DNA of 5,163 nucleotides from the NCBI GenBank assembly GCA_947302675.1, contig CAMYWI010000127.1:1-5163 (forward strand), given 5' to 3'. Position numbers and translations under genes: made by a program. Numbering within the stretch: the first letter of the stretch is position 1; every line of letters starts with the position of its first letter. Under the pieces are notes generated by a model that worked only from the letters and a program-made list of their open reading frames with translations, did no database searches and was not told the origin of the DNA. The stretch is from an uncultured Selenomonadales bacterium. GTDB taxonomy: Bacteria; Bacillota_C; Negativicutes; Selenomonadales; Selenomonadaceae. This document shows, piece after piece, positions 1-4,451 of this stretch.

Positions 1-87
1 TTTCAGCGCGTTGATTGCCTTGACCGTCAAAAGTTCGGGGTCGCCCGGCCCCACGCCGATGCCGTAAAAAGTTCCGCTAATTGTCAT
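1..87 (-). CDS. cbiL: Precorrin-2 C(20)-methyltransferase CbiL-type, N-terminus only
   Basis: Read on the minus strand from ATG at 87-85, this is the first 29 residues of a tetrapyrrole methylase; the rest lies beyond the left edge. The N-terminus contains GTFYGIGVGPGDPELLTVK (residues 5-23). This holds the glycine-rich SAM-binding GxGxGD signature of the TP_methylase family, and the form YGIGVGPGDPELLT is typical of CbiL/CobI, which adds the C20 methyl group to precorrin-2 or cobalt-factor II in cobalamin synthesis. CobA and CbiF relatives usually read VGAGPGDPELLT, which argues against them, but 29 residues cannot exclude every paralogue. The start is supported by AGGAG at 100-96 with an 8-base spacer. 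An in-frame ATG 21 codons upstream (150-148) has only a 3-base gap to its GGAGG and the extension does not look like the family. Action is cytoplasmic. Other cbi genes may follow to the left, out of view. Confidence 0.85.
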   Translation of the reverse strand, partial: MTISGTFYGIGVGPGDPELLTVKAINALK

Positions 88-107
88 TTCCTTTGCTCCT
101 TGCTTTA

Positions 108-116
108 TGCTAAAAT
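108..116 (+). promoter_or_regulatory. Possible extended -10 promoter for the 228-3655 unit
   Basis: TGCTAAAAT has the TGn motif in front of a good -10 hexamer (TAAAAT, 111-116); the -35 region (about 88-93, TTCCTT) is poor. It is the best plus-strand candidate upstream of the gene at 228 and would give a leader of about 105 bases, antisense to part of the cbiL leader. A GATAAT at 185-190 is another -10 possibility, but its -35 is no better. Confidence 0.3.
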
Positions 117-119
117 GTT

Positions 120-146
120 TTAAGAAAAATTTACGGCATTGCTCAT
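120..146 (-). other. Possible 8-codon leader ORF in the cbiL 5' leader
   Basis: In the predicted cbiL leader, GGAGG (158-154) stands 7 bases before an ATG at 146-144 that opens a nine-codon frame, MSNAVNFS then TAA (122-120). The Shine-Dalgarno sequence is better than that of many real genes here. The same GGAGG lies in the 3' arm of a possible hairpin (CTTCCG at 174-169 against CGGAGG at 159-154, including one G-U pair), so it could be masked. No amino-acid bias suggests attenuation. This may be chance. Confidence 0.25.
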
Positions 147-185
147 ACATTTGCCTCCGTAATTTTTTCGGAAGTTTTTTCGCCG

Positions 186-214
186 ATAATAGCACAAAAA
201 ATTTTTTTGAACAA
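186..214 (-). promoter_or_regulatory. Sigma-70-type promoter for cbiL
   Basis: On the minus strand TTGTTC (214-209) and TATTAT (191-186) are separated by exactly 17 bases, with an A/T-rich spacer. Transcription would start near 179 and give a leader of about 90 bases before the cbiL ATG. That is too short for a full cobalamin riboswitch, and no B12-box-like sequence was recognised. The -35 box abuts the ribosome binding site of the plus-strand gene at 228, so the two units are divergent and closely packed. Confidence 0.6.
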
Positions 215-227
215 CGAGGAATAAATC

Positions 228-470
228 ATGAGTATTTTTTTGGACATCCTGTTTGTCGCGCTGGTCGTCTACTTTGTCTTCGCCATTCGACGCACAATGA
301 AAATGTCGCGTGCCTCCGTCGCGCTCATTGAGAAGTACGAGAACGACAAGAATAATCCGCAGCTCATTGACGAAATTTTTGCGGCGATTAGTGATGACGC
401 CTTGCTTGGCAGAATTTTAAAGCAACACAACGCGACTAAGCGCGATATTTCCAAGCTCCATGCAAACTGA
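228..470 (+). CDS. Small membrane-anchored protein of unknown function (5' part of a probably split gene)
   Basis: This encodes 80 residues with no family that I recognise. Residues about 2-21 (SIFLDILFVALVVYFVFAI) form one hydrophobic membrane segment, followed by a basic stretch (RRTMKMSR) that should keep the rest cytoplasmic. The remaining 50 or so residues are charged and helical (EKYENDKNNPQLIDEIFAAI). GAGGA at 216-220, 7 bases before ATG, supports the start. The frame ends at TGA 468-470, which overlaps the ATG of the next ORF (TGATG). The next ORF reads as a natural continuation: adding one base after 467 gives HAN-L-MKWGDFRKY in one frame, a protein of about 129 residues. I infer that these two frames are one gene, either disrupted or misread here; two translationally coupled genes is the alternative. 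It lies immediately upstream of the TrkH pair and is probably co-transcribed with it. Confidence 0.65.
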   Translation: MSIFLDILFVALVVYFVFAIRRTMKMSRASVALIEKYENDKNNPQLIDEIFAAISDDALLGRILKQHNATKRDISKLHAN

Positions 471-616
471 TGAAGTGGGGCGACTTTCGAAAGTACAATC
501 GCTACGTCCCGATTACGTCGTTTTTCAACGTGCACACGCTTGAATATCTCCTCGCGCACAAGAACGACGACGCCAAAGCTTTGACCGAAAAGATGATGAA
601 TCACTTCCACTTGTAG
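470..616 (+). CDS. Small hypothetical protein (3' part of the probably split gene)
   Basis: This gives 48 residues from ATG 470-472 to TAG 614-616. It begins KWGDFRKYNRYVPITSFFN and continues with the charged helical stretch LEYLLAHKNDDAKALTEKM. It has no Shine-Dalgarno sequence of its own. Its start shares one base with the upstream stop (TGATG), so it could only be made by termination-reinitiation if it is a separate gene. The frame is also open upstream of its ATG for several codons, and its character suits a C-terminal domain of the protein starting at 228, so a one-base deletion near 466-469 is the simpler explanation. The family is not recognised. The TAG stop is the first unit of a heptamer repeat leading into the first TrkH gene. 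Confidence 0.5.
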   Translation: MKWGDFRKYNRYVPITSFFNVHTLEYLLAHKNDDAKALTEKMMNHFHL

Positions 617-648
617 GGACTAGTTGTTAGGGACTAGGGACTAGCTAT
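614..648 (+). repeat. Five-unit heptanucleotide tandem repeat (TAGGGAC type)
   Basis: The stretch divides into five 7-base units: TAGGGAC, TAGTTGT, TAGGGAC, TAGGGAC, TAGCTAT. All begin with TAG and three are identical. Because 7 is not a multiple of 3, the repeated TAG places stop codons in all three forward frames. The array starts with the stop codon of the ORF at 470 and runs into the ATG of the TrkH gene at 647. No normal Shine-Dalgarno sequence exists for that TrkH gene; the AGGGA of the fourth unit (636-640, 6 bases before ATG) is the only candidate. Confidence 0.75.
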
Positions 649-2182
649 GAATTTCAAAATGATTCTGCGAATCCAAAGCCAAGCCCTGCTGACGTTCGCG
701 GCGACGCTCCTTTTGCCGATTGCCTACGCGCTGATTGAATTCGGCGAAATCGACACGGCAATTTTTTTCGCGGCGATTGGAATTTTCTCCGTCGTCACGG
801 GAATAATTTTCCAAAAGTTCGGCGTCGGCAGGTTCCAACGCGCACCGATTGCCGAATCAGCAGCGGCGATTCTCTTAATGTATCCGCTCTTGGCAATTTT
901 CGGTTGCTTGCCGTTCGTGCTGATGAATCAGCTTGAGTTACTCGACGCGCTCTTGGAAACGGTCGGCGACTTAACTTCGGCGGGGCTGTCGCTTTTGCCG
1001 CCCGACGCGCCTTATATCCTGCGGCTGTGGCAAAGTTGTTTAATGTGGCTCGGCTCGCTGTTGTTCTTGATAATGCTGGTGACGGTCTTGCCGGAAGTGA
1101 GCGGCTGTTTCGGAATCACGCTGAGCTTGCAGGGCGGGCAGGGGTTCAGCGCGATTATCGGGCAAATGAATTTGATGAGCGTCCGCGTGATTAAAGTTTA
1201 CTCGACGCTGACGGCGACAAGTTTCCTTGCGTTCAAAGCGGCGGGGCTTGGAGTTTGGGACGCGCTGTTAATGGCGATGCGTTGTATCTCGACGGGCGGC
1301 GGAGATTTTTTTCCTGCGCAAGAAAATATTTATGTCGAATACGCCGCAATCTTCGCAATGATTTTGGCTTGCGGGAATTTTCTGCTGTATTACCGCGTGA
1401 TTTACAATCTCCTGCCGCCGCGCGTTGAACTCGGCATGAATTACTTCACGCGCCTCAAGCAATATTTCTCGCGTTTCAAGCGGACGATTATCGGCAATGC
1501 AAAACTAATTTTCGCCAACGAGGAAATGCTTGTCCTGTACGCGACAATTTTTTTTGGCACGTTGCTTTTGGTGTTCAGAGTTTTTTGGGAAGGGCTTTAT
1601 TTAGACGACGGCAACGAGGCGTTTCGCGAGTCGCTGTTTTACGTGGTATCTTTCGTGAGTACGACGGGCATAATCCTTGACGAGAGCGCGGGCGCGGCTC
1701 ATCCCTTCGACAAATTTTTTATCTTTCTAATGGCGGTGACGGGCGGCTGTATCGGCTCGGTGACCGGCGGTTTCAAAATCATTCGGCTTATTGTGCTGAT
1801 AAAAATCACGGCGGCGGAGGTTCGCAAGACGATTCACCCGCGCATGATGACGGCGATTCGCGTCGGCGATTTGCCCGTGCCCATACAAACTTGCGGGCGC
1901 ATTTTGAGTTTCTTTTTCCTCGCGCTCTTGACGATGTTTATCTGCGCGGCGGTGTTGAGTTTCACGGGCGCGACGTTTTCTGAGGCGGTGGCAATGTCAA
2001 TCGTCTGTCTGTCGAACGTCGGAATTTTGCCGGGGCTGTGCGACGCCGAGACTTTCCGAACTTTATCGGCGGCAGGGAAAATCTTTTGCATGATGATTTT
2101 AATCATCGGGCGGCTTGAAATTTTCGCGTTGCTGATTGCCGTTGCAGGATTAAAATTCAAGCGTAAGAAAAGTAATTGGTAA
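647..2182 (+). CDS. TrkH-family potassium uptake protein, divergent paralogue
   Basis: This encodes a 511-residue integral membrane protein of the TrkH/TrkG/KtrB superfamily, which moves K+ (or Na+) through a pore built from four M1-P-M2 repeats. All four pore loops can be located: TSAGLS (110-115), STGGG (215-219), STTGI (338-342) and LSNVGI (455-460), each keeping the filter glycine. The intramembrane gate-like segment GGCIGSVTGGFK (366-377) and the C-terminal GRLEIFALL (488-496) are also typical. The protein departs from the family after pore loop 1: the usual W-x-GGLGI reads WLGSLLFL (134-141), and the conserved PGPT-type loop before the second repeat is missing. Substrate or gating may therefore differ. 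Length is normal for TrkH. The start at 647 lacks a strong ribosome site; ATG 659 (M5) is no better. The gene is 12 bases upstream of a second TrkH gene, with no TrkA/KtrA partner in view. Confidence 0.85.
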   Translation: MNFKMILRIQSQALLTFAATLLLPIAYALIEFGEIDTAIFFAAIGIFSVVTGIIFQKFGVGRFQRAPIAESAAAILLMYPLLAIFGCLPFVLMNQLELLDALLETVGDLTSAGLSLLPPDAPYILRLWQSCLMWLGSLLFLIMLVTVLPEVSGCFGITLSLQGGQGFSAIIGQMNLMSVRVIKVYSTLTATSFLAFKAAGLGVWDALLMAMRCISTGGGDFFPAQENIYVEYAAIFAMILACGNFLLYYRVIYNLLPPRVELGMNYFTRLKQYFSRFKRTIIGNAKLIFANEEMLVLYATIFFGTLLLVFRVFWEGLYLDDGNEAFRESLFYVVSFVSTTGIILDESAGAAHPFDKFFIFLMAVTGGCIGSVTGGFKIIRLIVLIKITAAEVRKTIHPRMMTAIRVGDLPVPIQTCGRILSFFFLALLTMFICAAVLSFTGATFSEAVAMSIVCLSNVGILPGLCDAETFRTLSAAGKIFCMMILIIGRLEIFALLIAVAGLKFKRKKSNW

Positions 2183-2194
2183 AGGATTTGAACA

Positions 2195-3655
2195 ATGAAC
2201 AGGCGAATCGTAGCGGGCTTGCTCGGCTATCTTACATTGTTTTGCGGCGCGGCAATGCTCCCGCCGTTTATCTTGGCGGCGACGGAGAAGGAATTCGACG
2301 GGGCGGCGGCTTTTTTGCTGTCGATTTTTTTATGCGTGGCGGCGACGTTCGAGCTTGAGCGATTCGGCGGGCTACAAGGTAAAGACAACGTCAGCATACG
2401 CGAGGGCATTGCGATAACGGGCTTGGGGTGGCTGTTGATTTCGATTCTGGGACTCGTGCCGTACTTCGCGGGTGGCTACTTAAATTTTCTCGACAGCATG
2501 GTTGAATCATTTTCGGGATTTTCGGGTACGGGCGCGACGGTCATTGAGGACGTTGAAATTTTGCCGCGCAGTATTTTACTTTGGCGGAGCATGTCGAATT
2601 GGTTTGGCGGCTTGGGTATCGTGGTAATTTTCATGGCGATAATGCCGCAGTTCGGGCGCGGCGGCATGTACATTTTAAAAGCCGAGACAACCGGACCGAC
2701 TAAGGAACGGCAAATGCCCCGAATTCGCGACAACGCCAAAGCTCTCTTTTTAATCTACGTTGCGCTAACGATAATTTGTGCGGCGAGTTATTTTTTATGC
2801 GGGCTGAATTCTTTCGCGGCGATTAACCACGCAATGACGACGATAGCGACGGGCGGCTACGGCGTTTACAACGGCACGGTCGGCGAATACGGCAACGCTT
2901 ACTTGGAATACTGCATGGCGTTTTTCATGATTATTTCGAGCGGCAGTTTCGCGATGTATGTCGTGGCGTATCGTCGGGGCGTCGGCGTCATTTTCAAGAA
3001 TACGGAGTTCAAAACTTACTTGACGATAATTTTTGTCGCGGCGGTGGTCGTGGCGAGCGATTTGATTTTGGAAATGCACGCGGACATTGAAACGGCGATA
3101 AGGTCGGCGGTCTTTCACGTGGCGAGCTTGAGTTCGACGACGGGCTTTGTCGCGCACGACTTCGACACCTATCCGCCGCTTAGCAAAGTTTTTCTGATGA
3201 TGACAATGTTTTTAGGCGGCTGCGCGGGTTCGACGGCGGGCGGCTTAAAAGTTGCGAGAATCATTTTGCTGTTTAAGTTCGTAGGAATAATCGTGCGGCA
3301 AAAGATTCACCCAAACTTAATCAGCCAAGTTAAGTTGAGCGGGCGACCTGTCGACGAAGACATTGTTCACGGCGCAGCGAAATTTTTCTTCGCAGTGGTC
3401 GTGCTTGACGTATTGTTCGCGGCGGTGATGATGTTCGACGGGATTGACTTCGTAAACTCAATCAGCGTGAGCGTCTCGACAATGGCGAGCGTCGGTCCCG
3501 GTTTCGGGATTGAGGGCGCGACGAGCGGCTATAGCTTGTTGCCGAGCCTTAGCAAATTCTGCGCGTGTTGGTTCATGTTTTTGAGCCGCCTGGAAATTTT
3601 CACGGTGCTTGCGCTGATGAGTCCATCGTTTTGGGACAAGTCAAAGAACTGGTAA
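2195..3655 (+). CDS. trkH: TrkH-family potassium uptake protein, canonical paralogue
   Basis: This encodes 486 residues, the usual TrkH length, with the four-repeat potassium-transporter fold. Pore loops are FSGTGAT (109-115), IATGGYG (217-223), SSTTGF (313-318) and MASVGPG (430-436). Other family marks are WFGGLGIVV (136-144), TTGPTKERQMPRIR (165-178, the conserved PGPT-type loop before repeat two), GGCAGSTAGGLK (341-352) and SRLEIFTVL near the C-terminus. Established function in the family is K+ uptake across the cytoplasmic membrane as a dimer gated by a cytosolic TrkA/KtrA RCK ring; that partner is not in this window. AAAGGA at 2181-2186 overlaps the stop of the preceding TrkH gene and sits 8 bases before ATG, which indicates one operon and coupled expression. 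The two TrkH proteins end similarly (KKSNW and KSKNW), consistent with old tandem duplication. Homodimer and heterodimer are both possible. A terminator follows directly. Confidence 0.92.
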   Translation: MNRRIVAGLLGYLTLFCGAAMLPPFILAATEKEFDGAAAFLLSIFLCVAATFELERFGGLQGKDNVSIREGIAITGLGWLLISILGLVPYFAGGYLNFLDSMVESFSGFSGTGATVIEDVEILPRSILLWRSMSNWFGGLGIVVIFMAIMPQFGRGGMYILKAETTGPTKERQMPRIRDNAKALFLIYVALTIICAASYFLCGLNSFAAINHAMTTIATGGYGVYNGTVGEYGNAYLEYCMAFFMIISSGSFAMYVVAYRRGVGVIFKNTEFKTYLTIIFVAAVVVASDLILEMHADIETAIRSAVFHVASLSSTTGFVAHDFDTYPPLSKVFLMMTMFLGGCAGSTAGGLKVARIILLFKFVGIIVRQKIHPNLISQVKLSGRPVDEDIVHGAAKFFFAVVVLDVLFAAVMMFDGIDFVNSISVSVSTMASVGPGFGIEGATSGYSLLPSLSKFCACWFMFLSRLEIFTVLALMSPSFWDKSKNW

Positions 3656-3659
3656 AAAG

Positions 3660-3693
3660 CAAAAGCCCTCCGACACTTGCCGAAGGGCTTTTG
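3660..3693. terminator. Bidirectional Rho-independent terminator
   Basis: CAAAAGCCCTCCG (3660-3672) pairs with CGAAGGGCTTTTG (3681-3693) through 12 of 13 positions, with one C-A mismatch, around an 8-base loop. On the plus strand the GC core is followed by TTTTGTT. On the minus strand it is followed by TTTTGCTTTTT. It lies 4 bases after the second TrkH stop and 1 base past the end of the converging antitoxin-like gene, so it can end both units. Confidence 0.85.
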
Positions 3694-3694
3694 T

Positions 3695-3883
3695 TCAGCT
3701 TGCAATATTTTGTTTTTGTCTGCGGAGCCGCGCAGGCTTGAATTTCGATAATTCTTCCTTAGTCATGCGCGGAATGTCGCTGAAATCAATCTCATCATCT
3801 GACTTTGGCTTGTTTTCTTCCAGTCTGCGGATTTGTTCTTCCGTCAATGGCGGCATCCCCTTATAAATCCTAATACTGCCCAT
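3695..3883 (-). CDS. BrnA-like short antitoxin, second (promoter-distal) copy
   Basis: This encodes a 62-residue charged soluble protein starting MGSIRIYKGMPPLTEEQIRR, then KPKSDDEIDFSDIPRMTKEE (residues 26-45) and a basic end (ARLRRQKQ). The DDEIDFSDIP motif is the hallmark of the linker region of BrnA-type antitoxins, whose known job is to bind and neutralise the BrnT RNase and to repress the operon. The usual C-terminal ribbon-helix-helix DNA-binding domain is not visible; only a basic tail follows. Residues 1-33 are identical to the upstream copy and the remainder has diverged, so it arose by tandem duplication with a 195-base offset. It begins 3 bases after the stop of that copy (TAA, ATT, ATG) with a weak GGGA site, so it probably relies on translation of its neighbour. 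Antitoxin function is inferred from motif and position only. Confidence 0.7.
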   Translation of the reverse strand: MGSIRIYKGMPPLTEEQIRRLEENKPKSDDEIDFSDIPRMTKEELSKFKPARLRRQKQNIAS

Positions 3884-4081
3884 AATTTATCCCGCAGCTT
3901 TCTGCAGTTTCTTTCGACGGAGCCGTGCTCGTCTCATTCTGGCGAGTTCTTCATCCGTCAGCGGTGGAATGTCGCTGTAATCGATTTCATCATCTGATTT
4001 TGGCTTGTTTTCTTCCAGTCTTCTGATTTGTTCCTCCGTCAATGGCGGCATCCCCTTATAAATCCTAATACTGCCCATAAT
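3840..4081. repeat. Tandem duplication of the antitoxin gene (195-base offset)
   Basis: Bases 3840-3886 are identical to 4035-4081, a 47-base perfect match covering the start codon and first codons of both antitoxin genes. Similarity continues at a lower level through both genes to their 3' ends. The perfect match ends sharply at CATAAT, 3 bases upstream of each start codon, which marks one duplication junction; the part of brnT further upstream was not copied. Confidence 0.85.
3887..4078 (-). CDS. BrnA-like short antitoxin, first (toxin-proximal) copy
   Basis: This encodes 63 residues. I chose ATG 4078-4076 over the upstream in-frame ATG at 4108 because GGAGGAGG (about 4096-4089) stands just before it, because MGSIRIYKGMPPL is also the start of the second copy, and because the longer form would run far into the toxin gene. 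Residues 26-44 (KPKSDDEIDYSDIPPLTDE) carry the DEIDYSDIP motif seen in BrnA antitoxins; the C-terminus is a basic helix (ARMRRARLRRKKLQKAA). No ribbon-helix-helix domain is evident, so it is much shorter than a standard BrnA. Its first 14 bases overlap the end of the brnT reading frame, the usual brnT-brnA arrangement with coupled translation. It is intact although the toxin frame is interrupted. Known family role: antitoxin and autorepressor of a type II system. Repression by this short form is uncertain. Confidence 0.75.
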   Translation of the reverse strand: MGSIRIYKGMPPLTEEQIRRLEENKPKSDDEIDYSDIPPLTDEELARMRRARLRRKKLQKAAG

Positions 4082-4358
4082 ATTCGTCCTCCTCCCGTTT
4101 ATTTGCAAATCGCGCTGATATTAGCCGGTATTTTTCGCCGCGTTCCGTGTAAATTACTACAAGAACATCTCTTACCTTGCCAACAACTTTCCACCTGTCC
4201 TCGTCATCGCTGTGTAATTCGTCCTAATCTTCAATTCGGTTATCGTCAAGAAAAATTCGCGCCGCGTCGTCAAAATAAATCCCATCTTTTTTTACATTAA
4301 GACGATATTTTTCGTCGTCCCATTCAACTATGTATTCGCCAATCTCAATCTCGCCCAT
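4065..4358 (-). pseudogene. brnT: BrnT-family toxin interrupted by an in-frame amber codon
   Basis: The minus-strand frame from ATG 4358-4356 to TAG 4067-4065 encodes a 97-codon BrnT protein with one internal TAG at codon 45 (4226-4224). The N-terminal part reads VEWDDEKYRLNVKKDGIYF (11-29) then DDAARIFLDDNRIED; after the stop come DELHSDDEDRWKVVGKV, DVLVVIYTERGEKYRLISAR (64-83) and FANKREEDEYYGQY. These match the order of BrnT motifs: xEWDxxK, N-x-x-K-H-G-I-x-F, the YDExHS segment, DRW-x-x-x-G, VVxYTER and RxISAR. BrnT is a RelE-like RNase toxin that cuts mRNA. The amber codon replaces the tyrosine expected in R-I-E-x-YDE, one base from TAT or TAC. The KHG histidine is also Asp (KDG). A ribosome site GGGGA lies 7 bases upstream of ATG. 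Only a 44-residue fragment without the C-terminal half would be made, so the toxin is probably inactive unless the TAG is a sequencing error or is suppressed. Confidence 0.85.
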
Positions 4359-4376
4359 ATGATCATCCCCGCAATT

Positions 4377-4405
4377 ATTTTAGCAAAAAAATTTTCGCGC
4401 GTCAA
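4377..4405 (-). promoter_or_regulatory. Promoter of the brnT-antitoxin operon
   Basis: On the minus strand TTGACG (4405-4400) and TAAAAT (4382-4377) are 17 bases apart, a near-consensus sigma-70 promoter. Transcription would start near 4370, giving a very short leader before the brnT ATG at 4358. An 8-base palindrome ATGATCAT (4359-4366) lies between start site and ATG and is a possible operator half, but so short a palindrome may be chance. Confidence 0.7.
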
Positions 4406-4417
4406 AGAAATTTAAGG

Positions 4418-4423
4418 TATAAT
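4418..4423 (+). promoter_or_regulatory. -10 box of the fbp promoter
   Basis: This is a perfect TATAAT placed 29 bases before the fbp ATG. No good -35 hexamer exists at 16-18 bases upstream (TTCGCG, 4394-4399, is the nearest), and no TGn extension is present, so an activator or relaxed recognition is likely. The weak -35 region lies inside the divergent toxin-antitoxin promoter, so the two promoters compete for the same DNA face. Confidence 0.5.
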
Positions 4424-4451
4424 ATCAGAAAATTCAAAGGAGCTGATATTT

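Noticed and set aside
154..180. Hairpin CCTCCG/CGGAAG followed by T6 as a plus-strand terminator
   Set aside because: In the plus orientation the stem is only six pairs with a C-A mismatch, and it lies between a gene start and a divergent gene where no plus-strand transcript needs to end.
2795..3157. 120-codon minus-strand ORF across the second TrkH gene
   Set aside because: It is an Arg/His-rich antisense product typical of the opposite strand of GC-rich coding DNA; the plus-strand TrkH motifs are unambiguous.
3887..4108. Longer antitoxin starting at 4108 (MQINGRRTNI extension)
   Set aside because: The extension comes from the toxin's overlapping sequence, GGAGGAGG sits just before the inner ATG at 4078, and the second copy starts at the same inner residue.
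4224..4226. Amber codon read as pyrrolysine or another recoded residue
   Set aside because: The same brnT frame and the ORF at 470-616 both end with TAG as a normal stop, the position normally holds tyrosine, and nothing else points to amber recoding.
4028..4300. 90-codon plus-strand ORF opposite the toxin gene
   Set aside because: It is a shadow frame: composition is low-complexity and unlike any family, it lacks a ribosome site, and the opposite strand carries clear BrnT motifs.
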